Assembly (NCBI GenBank): GCA_020725645.1
Contig: DYEQ01000029.1
Coordinates: 1-43,108 of the forward strand
Length of the DNA stretch: 43,108 nt
DNA from: Candidatus Fermentithermobacillaceae bacterium
GTDB taxonomy: Bacteria > Bacillota > Sulfobacillia > Fermentithermobacillales > DUSS01
Direction: 5' to 3'
Both the position numbers and the translations under genes were made by a program. The notes below the pieces were generated by a model that had not been told where the DNA came from, ran no database searches, and was given only the letters and a program-made list of their open reading frames with translations. Below are positions 1 to 8,383 of the stretch, piece after piece (positions within the stretch are counted from its first letter, which is position 1; the number at the start of each line of letters is the position of its first letter).

Positions 1-828
1 CACGAAGGGTGGCAACCCAGGACGCCCGGGAGCGATGAGTACGAACTGGTCAACAAGTCACACTACCTGGAGACAGACATGCAAGGCGAGGACTTCTGGG
101 ATAATGCCAGCCGCCATCTTTGCAGCGTGTACGACATAGACGAGAAGACTCTGGTGATAATCAACGGGGACCGGGCGAAATGGATCCGCAAGGGTGTCGA
201 GTACTTCCCCAAAGCCATCTACCAGGTAGACCGGTACCACCTGAAGAGGGAGTTAAGGGATCTACTACGTGATACCCGGCATCTGGAAAAGGGGCTTGCT
301 GCGGTCGACGGCAGCAACGTCCAGGAACTCGCGGAAGTGCTGAGGAAAGTCCGAGGAGAGGTGCAGGATCCCGTTCGAGTTGCAAAGATAGACGATTTGT
401 TGGCTGCCATCCGAGAGATGCCCGAGGCCTTCAGAGACTACCGGGCGCGGCTTGCGGAGATGGGCTACGACATTCGAGGGATGAGGGGAATGGGAGCGAC
501 GGAGTCAAACGTGAACAAGTTTTCTTTGCGGTTGAAAAAGCGCGGCCAGAGTTGGAACCCCGAAGGACTCAAGGCGATGATTCACTCGATGGTGAAGTAT
601 TTCGAGGACAAGCTTGACCGGTGTGCAGAGCATGTGAGCCGGCTACATAACCTTCTAAGCGAGGAGAAAGTCGAGAAAACGACGGAGGAGATCGTCTCGA
701 AAGTGACCACCGAAATCTACGAAGCCAAACGCGGCGGGGTGCCGCTGCTCAATGTAGGAACCAGCCGGTCGGGCGGGTTATCCAAAGTCCTAAGGCGTAT
801 CGTCTTACCAGATCCTGCCATAACATAA
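1..828 (+). CDS. ISLre2-family transposase (UPF0236), 5'-truncated by window edge
   Basis: The reading frame is open from base 1 (first residues HEGWQPRTPG), so the gene begins outside the window and about 275 C-terminal residues are visible. The segment LVIINGDRAKWI followed about 20 residues later by VDRYHLKREL is characteristic of ISLre2/UPF0236 transposases, whose aspartates after INGD and in the DRYH block belong to the presumed catalytic core. The tail is basic and ends in a VGTSRSGGLSKVLRRI-like segment typical of the family. It is an insertion-sequence gene unrelated in function to proS downstream. Nothing in the visible part is frameshifted or stopped, so the copy may be intact. Family assignment is by motif recognition. 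Confidence 0.85.
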   Translation, partial: HEGWQPRTPGSDEYELVNKSHYLETDMQGEDFWDNASRHLCSVYDIDEKTLVIINGDRAKWIRKGVEYFPKAIYQVDRYHLKRELRDLLRDTRHLEKGLAAVDGSNVQELAEVLRKVRGEVQDPVRVAKIDDLLAAIREMPEAFRDYRARLAEMGYDIRGMRGMGATESNVNKFSLRLKKRGQSWNPEGLKAMIHSMVKYFEDKLDRCAEHVSRLHNLLSEEKVEKTTEEIVSKVTTEIYEAKRGGVPLLNVGTSRSGGLSKVLRRIVLPDPAIT

Positions 829-835
829 TTCCCAA
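1..835 (+). mobile_element. right part of an ISLre2-type insertion sequence
   Basis: The truncated transposase marks an insertion sequence whose left end lies outside the window. Without the left end I cannot identify terminal inverted repeats or a target duplication, so the right boundary just past the transposase stop is only a minimum. The proS promoter begins about 65 bases beyond the stop, which leaves little room for the IS end. Confidence 0.6.
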
Positions 836-895
836 TACATGGGGGCATGGCTTCTCACCCACAACCGCTTGACAGACAGCAAGGCTTTTCGTTCC

Positions 896-924
896 TTGAT
901 TCCGACCGCTGGCATGGATATAAT
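896..924 (+). promoter_or_regulatory. SigA-type promoter of proS-alaS-ireB
   Basis: TTGATT (896-901) and a perfect TATAAT (919-924) are separated by exactly 17 bases. It lies between the IS and proS, about 110 bases before the chosen proS start. The leader shows no T-box motif, unlike trpS in this window. Confidence 0.75.
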
Positions 925-1034
925 GGCAGCATAGCCCAGGTATAACTCGGTTTACTCCTTAAAAATGACCTGTCAAGGGCCGGGCTTCGCTGGTTGTGCG
1001 TTTCATCTATGAGCTTCTGCGAGAGGGTGAAGAT

Positions 1035-2900
1035 ATGAGGTCTTCGAGAATGTTCGGAAAGACTCTCAGGTCGAAACCGGCCGAGGCCGAGATGCCGTCC
1101 CATGAGCTTTTGCTCCGGGCCGGCATGATAGCGAGACTGGCCGCCGGGATTTACAATTACATGCCCCTGGCCTGGCGGGTTGTCCGCAAGATCGAAAACA
1201 TCATGAGGGAAGAGATGGACGCCATCGGGGGCCAGGAGATAAACATGCCCGTGGTTCATCCGGCTGACCTTTGGAAAGAGTCGGGACGATACTTCGATAT
1301 CGGCCCCGAGATGGTGAGGTTTCGCGACCGGAGCGGCAGAGACATGGTCCTCGCCATGACCCACGAAGAAACCGTTACGGACCTCGCCAGACGGTTCGCC
1401 GGTTCCTACAGGGACCTTCCCTTCATGGTTTACCAGATACAGACGAAGTTCAGAGATGAGCCGCGTCCCCGGGGAGGGCTGGTGAGGGTCAGGGAGTTCG
1501 TGATGAAAGACGCATACAGCTTCCACAGGGATGCATCGGACCTCGATAGATACTACGAAGACGTCTGTACCGCTTACCGGAATATCTGTCAGCGCTGCGG
1601 CGTGCCGGTGGTCCAGGTCCTGTCGGACGTCGGCATGATGGGAGGAAGTCAGGCCCACGAGTTTATGTACGTGACTTCCCTGGGCGAAGACACCCTCGTC
1701 CTGTGCCAGGAATGCGGTTACGCAGCTAACAGGGAAGTAGCGACCGTGGCCCGGGACGAATCGGGTGACCGGTCGCACCTTCGGGCTGAAAACGCGGAGC
1801 GGCCGGGCGGGCGTGAGGGGATCTCCGGCGCGACCGGCGTGAGCGAGGGGAAACCTGAAAAAGTCGCGACCCCTGGGAAAAACACCATCGACCTCGTTTG
1901 CAGTTACCTCGGGGTTTCGCCCAAACAGAGCATAAAGACGATGGTTTACGCCATCCCGCCGAGGACGGAGGGGAGGGCGGAGGCGGGAAAGGAAAAGACC
2001 GGCTCCAAGAAACGCGAACTCGTCCTGGTTGTCCTGAGGGGCGATCTCGAGGTCAACGAAAGGAAACTGGCAAACCTCCTTAAAGTCGGAGAGGTAGAGC
2101 CCGCCTCGCCGGAAGAGATAAAGGAAGCTGGTCTCGTTCAGGGGTACATGTCCCCGGTGGTGCTCAAAGGTTTCAAAGTAGTCGCCGATCTGAGCCTCAG
2201 GGAAGACGAGGAGTATGTCGCCGGTGCCAACGAAGAGGGATACCATCTGACCGGCGTGCGCCCGGGCAGAGATTTTCCCGTCGATTATCGGGGTGATGTG
2301 ATCGTCGCCAGAGAAGGAGACCCGTGTCCTCGTTGCGGGAAGCCTCTCAAATGGGAAAGGGGTATCGAGGTCGGTAACACGTTCAAACTCGGCCTCAAGT
2401 ACTCGTCTTCAATGGGAGCCACCTTCCGGGACGAAGACGGGAAGGACAAGCCGATGGTCATGGGTTGTTACGGAATGGGTGTAGGAAGGCTTCTGGCTTG
2501 CGTCGTCGAAGCTAATAGGGATTCTTCGGGGATAATCTGGCCCATTACCGTGGCGCCTTATGAAATACACTTGCTGACTCTCGGGGCAAGTCCCCGGGTT
2601 CGCGAGACGGCCGAGGCCGTTTACGCGAGATGGATTCGCGAAGGAAAGGAAGTTTTGTACGACGACAGGGATGAATCGGCGGGGGTTAAGCTGAAAGACG
2701 CCGACCTCCTCGGCATGCCCATCAGGGTCCTCATATCCGATCGAACCCTCGGGGACGAGCAGGTTGAGGTGAAGCTCCGCAGGGATGAGGCGCCGAGAAG
2801 GGTCGGTCTTGGCGAGCTCGACGAAATGGTAAACCAGCTCGTCGCCGCCGAGTTTGAGAGGTTCTCCCCCGGGGCTTCCCGCCCAGCGGCGGATTATTGA
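1035..2900 (+). CDS. proS: prolyl-tRNA synthetase, bacterial type with editing insertion
   Basis: ProRS charges tRNA-Pro with proline in the cytoplasm and, in this bacterial form, hydrolyses Ala-tRNA-Pro with an inserted editing domain. The frame extends upstream, but the ATG at 1035 is preceded by GAGAGGG and gives the family N-terminus (MRSSRMFGKTLR, compare MRTSQYLLSTL of E. coli). Class II motif 2 is seen as FRDEPRPRGG with R-E-F-V-M-K-D-A-Y-S-F, and motif 3 as CYGMGVGRLLA. Between them lies the INS editing domain (about residues 240-400), with poorly conserved Gly/Glu/Lys-rich linkers on either side. The C-terminal anticodon-binding domain contains YDDRDESAGVKLKDADLLG. Length (621 aa) is usual for the type. 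It is followed after 54 bases by alaS, an operon of two synthetases. Confidence 0.96.
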   Translation: MRSSRMFGKTLRSKPAEAEMPSHELLLRAGMIARLAAGIYNYMPLAWRVVRKIENIMREEMDAIGGQEINMPVVHPADLWKESGRYFDIGPEMVRFRDRSGRDMVLAMTHEETVTDLARRFAGSYRDLPFMVYQIQTKFRDEPRPRGGLVRVREFVMKDAYSFHRDASDLDRYYEDVCTAYRNICQRCGVPVVQVLSDVGMMGGSQAHEFMYVTSLGEDTLVLCQECGYAANREVATVARDESGDRSHLRAENAERPGGREGISGATGVSEGKPEKVATPGKNTIDLVCSYLGVSPKQSIKTMVYAIPPRTEGRAEAGKEKTGSKKRELVLVVLRGDLEVNERKLANLLKVGEVEPASPEEIKEAGLVQGYMSPVVLKGFKVVADLSLREDEEYVAGANEEGYHLTGVRPGRDFPVDYRGDVIVAREGDPCPRCGKPLKWERGIEVGNTFKLGLKYSSSMGATFRDEDGKDKPMVMGCYGMGVGRLLACVVEANRDSSGIIWPITVAPYEIHLLTLGASPRVRETAEAVYARWIREGKEVLYDDRDESAGVKLKDADLLGMPIRVLISDRTLGDEQVEVKLRRDEAPRRVGLGELDEMVNQLVAAEFERFSPGASRPAADY

Positions 2901-2954
2901 AGAAAACCGGAAGATTCACACCCCGTATCTGAAATGAAAGAGGGTAGTTCACCG

Positions 2955-5675
2955 ATGAAGTCGTCCGACAGTAAAGAATCCGTTCCCACCAGGTCTTCGG
3001 AAATACGTTCGTCGTTCCTGCGGTTTTTCGAGGAGCGGGGCCACACCGTCGTCCCCAGTTCGTCGCTGGTTCCGGCGGGGGATCCAACTCTTCTTTTCAC
3101 CAACGCAGGTATGGTCCAGTTCAAAGACGTCTTCCTGGGGCTCGAAAAGCGCTCGTATACGAGGGCTGTCACATCGCAGAAGTGCGTTCGCGCGGGGGGC
3201 AAGCATAACGACCTCGATAACGTGGGCTTTACCCGGAGGCACCACACCTTCTTCGAAATGCTGGGGAATTTCTCCTTCGGTGATTACTTCAAGGAAGAAG
3301 CGATGAGGTATGCATGGGAATTCCTCACGGGGGTCTTGAAGCTTCCGCCGGACCGGCTGTGGGTCACGATATTCCGCGAGGATGACGAGGCAGCGAGATT
3401 GTGGCGGAAGGTTGCAGGGCTTCCTTCGTCCCGCATCGTCAGAATGGGAGAGAAGGACAACTTCTGGGCGATGGGGGATACCGGTCCTTGCGGCCCGTGC
3501 TCCGAACTGATTCTGGACAGGGGCGAGGAGCTCGCGTGTGGTCCTTCGTGTGGAATCGGTTCATGTGACTGCGACAGGTGGCTCGAGCTATGGAATCTCG
3601 TTTTCATGCAGTATTCCAGGGACGCCCAGGGCAACCTGACTCCCCTTCCAAGGCCCAGCATCGACACGGGTATGGGGCTGGAAAGGATCGCCTCGGTGAT
3701 GCAAGGCGCCGACTCCAATTTCGACACGGACCTGTTCATTCCGATCATTCGTAGAGTCGAGGAGATTTCGGGGAAAAAAGCTGGGGAAGACGAGCCGGTT
3801 TTTCCGTACCGGGTCATAGCTGACCACATAAGAGCTTGCAGTTTCCTGGCTTGTGACGGGGTTGTTCCGTCCAACGAGGGAAGGGGCTACGTGACGAGGA
3901 GGATTCTCCGGAGAGCGGTGAGGTTCGGTCGTGCGCTGGGGATAAGCCGGCCCTTCACCGCCGAACTGGTCTCCGTCGTCGGCGCAATCATGCAAGATGC
4001 CTACCCCGAAATCCTCGCCCGTGGCAACGAAATCGGCGAGATCCTGGAAACCGAAGAGATTCGCTTCATGGAAACCCTCGAAGATGGAACCGCGCGGGCC
4101 AGGGAATTCATCGAGGAAGCTAAAGCCAATGGCGAGAAGGTCCTGAGCGGTGAAAGAGCTTTCGTCCTGTACGACACGTTCGGATTTCCCATCGACCTCA
4201 CCCGGGATATGGCCAGGGAAGCCGGGATGACCGTGGACGAAAAGGGTTTTGAAGACGCCCTCGAGAGGCAAAGGGAGAGGGCGAGAGCTTCGAGGAAAGC
4301 TGAAATCGAGGAAATGGAGCGGCTTGCGGAGCTCTTAAAGGACGTCCCCCCGACGCGGTTTTGCGGTTACTCCCAGCTCGAAGCGGACGTCAAGATTCTG
4401 GCGGTGCTCAAGGATGGCGAGAAGGTTCGAAAGCTTGAGGCGGATGAAGAGGGTGTGCTCGTTTTCGATGTATCCCCCTTTTACGCGACCGCCGGTGGCC
4501 AGGTGGCTGACCAGGGGATGCTGACCCTTCCGGCCTCGCCCGGGGAGGAGTCAAGGCTTGCCGGAGTGGTGACCGACGTGAGGAAATCCCCTCTCGGCGC
4601 ATACCTTCACACCGTAAAAGCTTCCGGCGAGACGCTGGTGGAAGGTCAGACGTTAAAAGCCCGGGTTGACGAAGAGAGGCGCAAGGGACTTGAGACCCAT
4701 CATACTGCCACACACCTTCTACACGCCGCTTTGAGGAAAGTCCTGGGACCGGGCGCCCTTCAAAGCGGGTCTTTGGTCCTGCCGTCCAAGCTCAGGTTCG
4801 ACTTCGCTCACGGTCGTGCGCTTACCCCGGAGGAACGCCGGGAAATCGAAAAGACCGTCAACAGCTGGGTAAGATCCGACCTGCCCGTGGGAATCCGGGA
4901 AATGAAACTCGAGGAGGCTAGGGCAAAAGGGGCGATCGCCCTGTTCGGTGAGAAGTACGGAGAAGTGGTAAGAGTGGTAGAAGTACCTGGGGTTTCTCTC
5001 GAGCTCTGCGGGGGCACCCACCTAAAGCGCACCGGCGAGATCGGATTTTTCAAAATCGTGTCGGAGGGCGCGGTGGGAGCTGGTCTTAGACGAGTCGAGG
5101 CGGTTGCGGGGAAGGCGTATGAGGATTACGCCGTGGAAATCGAAGATATCCTCAAAGGATTGGCTGAACGGCTTGAGGTTCCCAGGGCCGAAATCCTTTC
5201 GAGAATCGATTCACTCATGGCCGAGATGGCGCATCTGCGCGAGGAGGCTAAGAAACCCGGGACCCGTGGTTCCGAGATCGTCGCCGAAATTCTCCGGAAT
5301 TTAGAAGAACTGCCCGTCGCCGGGAACAGGAAGATAGCAGCGTATCGTCTTGATAATATGGCACCCGACGAAATGAGGGCCATCGGGGATGAGCTCAAGG
5401 AGAAGGGGATCTCCGTGGTCATCCTGGGAAGCAGGAGTTCGGACAAGGCGCATCTGGTGGTCATGGTGAGAAAGGATGATTCCCGGGCCGGAGTGGATGC
5501 GAGGAGCATTGTAAGAGCAGGAGCAGCGGTGCTCGGCGGAAGTGGGGGAGGGCGTGCCGACCTCGCGCAGGCCGGCGGAAAATCCGTGGACCGCTTGGAT
5601 GAAGCCATCGCCCAATGTGTGAACAGGGCCAGGGAGCTGGCCCAAACTGCGTCAGGGAACGGCAAAGACGGGTGA
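2955..5675 (+). CDS. alaS: alanyl-tRNA synthetase
   Basis: AlaRS charges tRNA-Ala and clears Ser/Gly mischarging. The class II catalytic domain begins SSEIRSSFLRFFEERGHTVV, followed by FTNAGMVQFKDVFLG. The editing site has HHTATH at residues 582-587 and CGGTH starting at Cys685, which supply the zinc-binding His/His/Cys/His set. The C-Ala (DHHA1) domain ends with GGSGGGRADLAQAGG, as in complete proteins. An upstream ATG at 2934 adds seven residues but lacks a ribosome site. The ATG at 2955 has AAAGAGGG about ten bases upstream and is preferred. Total 906 aa. alaS followed by ireB is a conserved Bacillota arrangement. Confidence 0.96.
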   Translation: MKSSDSKESVPTRSSEIRSSFLRFFEERGHTVVPSSSLVPAGDPTLLFTNAGMVQFKDVFLGLEKRSYTRAVTSQKCVRAGGKHNDLDNVGFTRRHHTFFEMLGNFSFGDYFKEEAMRYAWEFLTGVLKLPPDRLWVTIFREDDEAARLWRKVAGLPSSRIVRMGEKDNFWAMGDTGPCGPCSELILDRGEELACGPSCGIGSCDCDRWLELWNLVFMQYSRDAQGNLTPLPRPSIDTGMGLERIASVMQGADSNFDTDLFIPIIRRVEEISGKKAGEDEPVFPYRVIADHIRACSFLACDGVVPSNEGRGYVTRRILRRAVRFGRALGISRPFTAELVSVVGAIMQDAYPEILARGNEIGEILETEEIRFMETLEDGTARAREFIEEAKANGEKVLSGERAFVLYDTFGFPIDLTRDMAREAGMTVDEKGFEDALERQRERARASRKAEIEEMERLAELLKDVPPTRFCGYSQLEADVKILAVLKDGEKVRKLEADEEGVLVFDVSPFYATAGGQVADQGMLTLPASPGEESRLAGVVTDVRKSPLGAYLHTVKASGETLVEGQTLKARVDEERRKGLETHHTATHLLHAALRKVLGPGALQSGSLVLPSKLRFDFAHGRALTPEERREIEKTVNSWVRSDLPVGIREMKLEEARAKGAIALFGEKYGEVVRVVEVPGVSLELCGGTHLKRTGEIGFFKIVSEGAVGAGLRRVEAVAGKAYEDYAVEIEDILKGLAERLEVPRAEILSRIDSLMAEMAHLREEAKKPGTRGSEIVAEILRNLEELPVAGNRKIAAYRLDNMAPDEMRAIGDELKEKGISVVILGSRSSDKAHLVVMVRKDDSRAGVDARSIVRAGAAVLGGSGGGRADLAQAGGKSVDRLDEAIAQCVNRARELAQTASGNGKDG

Positions 5676-5742
5676 GGGCGACGGAAGGTATGTCTCGCTG
5701 TGCCGGCGAATGAGTAAAGGACCTTCGGGGGGAATGAAGAAG

Positions 5743-6006
5743 ATGGGTGAGTACGAGGAGACCAGGTTTTTTAAGGTTAAGACGGAAAAGCAAAACACGG
5801 CGCGGGAGGTCATCCTGGAAGTATACCGGGCGCTCAAGGAAAAAGGGCATAATCCGGTGAGTCAGATCGCTGGCTACCTCATCTCGGGAGATCCCACTTA
5901 CATTACGAGCCATCGTAACGCGCGGAGCCTGGTAAGACAAATCGAACGGGATGAGATCCTCGAAGAACTGGTTAGAGCTTATGTGGAACAGTATGGGGAC
6001 AAGTAA
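5743..6006 (+). CDS. ireB: IreB family regulatory phosphoprotein (UPF0297/YrzL)
   Basis: IreB is a small cytoplasmic dimer controlled by the PASTA kinase IreK in Enterococcus, where it affects cephalosporin resistance and cell-wall homeostasis. The core VYRALKEKGHNPVSQIAGYL, then SGDPTYITSHRNARSL and RDEILEELVR, is diagnostic. Two earlier ATGs (5710, 5734) would add non-family residues. The start at 5743 gives MGEYEETRFF, which aligns with MGFTDETVRF of E. faecalis IreB and follows a GGGGGGA tract. The threonine at residue 7 matches a known IreK target (T7), while T4 is replaced by Tyr. It ends the proS-alaS operon at a strong terminator. Its usual downstream partner ruvX is displaced 7.5 kb away. 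Confidence 0.92.
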   Translation: MGEYEETRFFKVKTEKQNTAREVILEVYRALKEKGHNPVSQIAGYLISGDPTYITSHRNARSLVRQIERDEILEELVRAYVEQYGDK

Positions 6007-6018
6007 AAAACAAAGTTG

Positions 6019-6049
6019 GGGGCCGGTTCATGAGTTCGATACCGGCCCC
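6019..6049. terminator. bidirectional terminator between ireB and the BON gene
   Basis: A perfect 9-bp stem, GGGGCCGGT (6019-6027) with ACCGGCCCC (6041-6049), encloses a 13-base loop. Read on the minus strand it is followed by CAACTTTGTTTTTTACTT, a good U-tract, so it terminates the BON gene. On the plus strand it is the only candidate behind ireB, but the following TTGAGTATACG is a weak tail. Confidence 0.75.
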
Positions 6050-6097
6050 TTGAGTATACGTTAAGGATCTTTGACTTTTACAGCCTCTACGCTTTCT

Positions 6098-6352
6098 CTA
6101 TGCTTTTACTTCCACAAGGTTGACTACCTTGTTTACTCCGTCCGCCCTTATTACTACCTCGGTGATGGCATTCTTGAGTTCGGGCGAGTCCACCTGCCCT
6201 TGAATGTACACGCACCTCTTATAGGTGCCGACCTTGAGAGACCCACATATGTCGTGGGTCTTCTCGTTCTCCCGAAGTGCCACCCTGACCTTCATCGTGA
6301 CGCTCTGATCAATGATGTCTTTATCCAGATTCTCGGGGATGGTAACGCTCAT
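6098..6352 (-). CDS. small BON-domain protein
   Basis: This 84-residue protein has no signal peptide. It consists of one BON fold (PF04972-like), seen as the pattern V-Y-I-Q-G-Q-V-D-S-P-E-L-K followed by ADGVNKVVNLVEVK. BON domains bind membranes or ligands in other proteins; the role of short cytoplasmic Bacillota versions is not established. The start follows a strong ribosome site (AAAGGAG, seven bases). The gene is monocistronic, faces ireB across the shared terminator, and is divergent from the spermidine synthase-like gene across 307 bases containing two dyads. Confidence 0.8.
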   Translation of the reverse strand: MSVTIPENLDKDIIDQSVTMKVRVALRENEKTHDICGSLKVGTYKRCVYIQGQVDSPELKNAITEVVIRADGVNKVVNLVEVKA

Positions 6353-6475
6353 TGGGCATCTCCTTTCTGTTTATGAGACGATGTCCGGTCTACCGGCCTC
6401 GCTCCTATGTAAGAGCGGGCATTCAGAATCAATCTATCAGATATTCTTCTGGATACACAAATCTCGCTAGGCGAA

Positions 6476-6493
6476 ATACATACAGCTATGTAT
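6476..6493. repeat. inverted repeat ATACATA-cagc-TATGTAT
   Basis: A perfect 7-bp dyad with a 4-base spacer lies in the 307-base divergent region (6353-6659), about 125 bases before the BON start. It is AT-rich in a GC-rich setting and could be a regulator site or a small cruciform. The rest of that intergenic region shows no gene. A weak minus-strand TTGTGT-18-TAGATT is the only promoter-like pair I saw for the BON gene. Confidence 0.45.
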
Positions 6494-6554
6494 GAAAGGG
6501 GCGGGAAACCGAACACATTCCCGGTGGGATATCGTTCGCCCTCGCCAGCTCTCA

Positions 6555-6580
6555 CGACTGCTCGAGCGCGCTCGAAGTCG
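6555..6580. promoter_or_regulatory. operator-like dyad CGACT-gc-TCGAGCGCGCTCGA-AGTCG
   Basis: A perfect 14-bp palindrome (6562-6575) is extended on both sides by CGACT/AGTCG with a 2-base bulge. It sits about 80 bases upstream of the spermidine synthase-like start and far from any hairpin-plus-T-tract context, so an operator is more likely than a terminator. The binding protein is unknown. Confidence 0.4.
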
Positions 6581-6659
6581 CAGCAAGTATCCAAATATCA
6601 AGACGAAGGGATTTCGCGATAGGGGGAGGAAATGAGTATGAACGGAGGGGGAGGACATA

Positions 6660-8213
6660 TTGCTGTACCTGGTCGCTTTTCTTTCCGGAGCTTCTCTCAT
6701 GAGCCTCGAGATGGTCGGCTCGCGCATTTTGGCGCCCTACTTCGGAAGTTCGATCCTGGTTTGGGGCAGCCTCATCGGTACAGTCCTCGCCGCTTTGACG
6801 GCCGGTTATTATCTCGGAGGATTCCTTTCTGATAGATGGCCCAATCTCGAAGCATTGGGATGGGTGTTGCTGGGGGCCTCGTTCTTCACGTCGGTCATAC
6901 CGCCGTTGTCCCGGGAGCTATTGCCGGCACTGGCAAACTACGGGGCCTCCGCAAGATGGCCATCTCTCGCGGCCTGCGGGGCGCTGTTTTTCCCCCCCGC
7001 TTTTCTAATGGGTATGGTTTCCCCGTGGGCGGTGAGGCTTTGTATGTCGTCGGTGGAACGGGCCGGTAGAGCGGTCGGGCTCATGTACGCCGTTTCGAAT
7101 GCGGGAAGCATAGCTGGGACGTTCTTCACTTCGTTTTTCTGGATTTCGTGGCAGGGCACAAACTGGATAATAGTCGGTCTTTCGCTGGTCCTCCTCACTT
7201 TGGCCTGCCTCACCATTGTCCCTCCGCTGGTTCGAGTCCCGTCCAGGCGCGGCTTGCTCGCCATCGCTGTGCTGACCGCGGTGCTCCAAGTGTCTCTGTT
7301 CGGGAACCTCGTCCCGAGCTCGGGAGGTGACGTGGTTTACGAGGCGAGGTCTTTATACCATCACATCTACGTAGTGGACACCCGTGACTCGAGACTGCTC
7401 AAATTCGACAAGTCCATACAGGGCGGGATGAAAAAGGACGATCCCTTCGAATCGGCATTTCCTTATGCCGACTACTTTCATTTGGCACTGATCTTTAACT
7501 CCCATCCCCGGGATATGCTTACCGTGGGCTTAGGCGCGGGGCTTGCGCCTAAGAGGTTTTGGCGGGACTATTCCGGTCTCAGGATCCAGGTGGCCGAGCT
7601 CGACCCCGAGGTGGTGAAGGTGTGCTACCGGTACTTCGACCTTCCAAAAGACGAGCGTCTTCAGGTCGAGGTGAAGGACGGAAGGATGTTCCTCCGGGAT
7701 ACCCCCTCCAAATACGACATGATCCTGCTGGACGCCTATTTCGCTGACGCGGTCCCCTTTCATCTCACGACCCGGGAATTCTATGAGATCGTCAGGGACA
7801 AACTCAATCCCGGTGGCGTGGTGGCGTACAACATGATCGGCGCTTTCGAGGGCCCCCGTTCTAAGCTGTTCCGGTCCATGCTGAAGACGTTTAAGACGGT
7901 TTTCCCCGAACTCTACGTGTTCCCCGTGAACTGGCGGGAGGGAGGGGAAGAGACTCTTAGGAACATCATCGTAATAGGCGTCGTGTCGGGCGGTTCTCCC
8001 GGTGGCCCGGAGGGATCCACCCGGATTGGTGGGGCGAAGCTCAGAAAGCAGGACATCCTGGCTCAAGCCCGCGCTCTGACCGGGAACGTTGTGAAATTCC
8101 GCAATTTCGTGGAGATGGCCTCAAGCTTGTACGAGAAAGATATCTTCCTCGACGACGTGCCCATCCTCACCGACGACTACGCCCCGGTGGATTCTCTTTT
8201 GCACCTGTACTGA
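6660..8213 (+). CDS. membrane protein fused to a spermidine synthase-like methyltransferase-fold domain
   Basis: The start is TTG, preceded six bases upstream by GGAGGGGGAGGA; the frame is closed just upstream, so no longer version exists. The N-terminal ~215 residues form about seven hydrophobic helices, starting MLYLVAFLSGASLMSLEMVG with G-R-I-L-A-P-Y-F-G next, as in the fused MFS-type/spermidine synthase family. The C-terminal half is a Rossmann nucleotide-binding domain: VGLGAGLAPKRF (glycine loop), AELDPEVVKVC (acidic end of strand 2), and LLDAYFADAVPFHLTTREFY, matching spermidine synthases. Whether it makes polyamine is not established for these fusions; the membrane half suggests coupling to transport or another acceptor. 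It is monocistronic and converges on the M28 peptidase gene. Confidence 0.85.
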   Translation: MLYLVAFLSGASLMSLEMVGSRILAPYFGSSILVWGSLIGTVLAALTAGYYLGGFLSDRWPNLEALGWVLLGASFFTSVIPPLSRELLPALANYGASARWPSLAACGALFFPPAFLMGMVSPWAVRLCMSSVERAGRAVGLMYAVSNAGSIAGTFFTSFFWISWQGTNWIIVGLSLVLLTLACLTIVPPLVRVPSRRGLLAIAVLTAVLQVSLFGNLVPSSGGDVVYEARSLYHHIYVVDTRDSRLLKFDKSIQGGMKKDDPFESAFPYADYFHLALIFNSHPRDMLTVGLGAGLAPKRFWRDYSGLRIQVAELDPEVVKVCYRYFDLPKDERLQVEVKDGRMFLRDTPSKYDMILLDAYFADAVPFHLTTREFYEIVRDKLNPGGVVAYNMIGAFEGPRSKLFRSMLKTFKTVFPELYVFPVNWREGGEETLRNIIVIGVVSGGSPGGPEGSTRIGGAKLRKQDILAQARALTGNVVKFRNFVEMASSLYEKDIFLDDVPILTDDYAPVDSLLHLY

Positions 8214-8319
8214 ACCGGTGTTGATAGAATGTATATTGCGTGGTTACAAGAATATCTGCGGCCGGGTGGTCGGGACGTTTCCGCAGGGAAGGGGTGGGTG
8301 CCTTTGGCGGGATGGCATT

Positions 8320-8359
8320 GGGCCGCCGGTTGAGGCTTATTGTTCAGCTTCGGCGGCCC
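8320..8359. terminator. hairpin between convergent genes
   Basis: GGGCCGCCG (8320-8328) pairs perfectly with CGGCGGCCC (8351-8359) around a 22-base loop that can itself pair (GGCT/AGCT). It lies in the 170-base gap where the spermidine synthase-like and M28 genes converge. No T-tract follows on either strand, so intrinsic termination is doubtful and an RNA-stabilising or factor-dependent role is possible. Confidence 0.4.
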
Positions 8360-8383
8360 GAAGATCCCGTTCCGCGCGTGCGG

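Noticed and set aside
869-897. TTGACA at 869-874 as the proS -35 element
   Set aside because: No -10-like hexamer lies 16-18 bases downstream. The TTGATT-17-TATAAT pair just after it is far better.
925-1034. T-box or other riboswitch ahead of proS-alaS
   Set aside because: The leader is only about 100 bases and contains no GGTGGCACCGCGG-like sequence, specifier domain or terminator.
855-2246. 463-residue minus-strand open frame opposite proS
   Set aside because: It is antisense to a certain ProRS gene. Its composition (rich in His, Pro, Arg, Val) is that of a shadow frame, and it has no recognisable motif or ribosome site.
7228-7243. GGTTCGAGTCCCG, identical to a tRNA T-loop
   Set aside because: It lies inside the spermidine synthase-like coding frame (LVRVPSR). 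No acceptor stem, D-arm or anticodon arm can be drawn around it.
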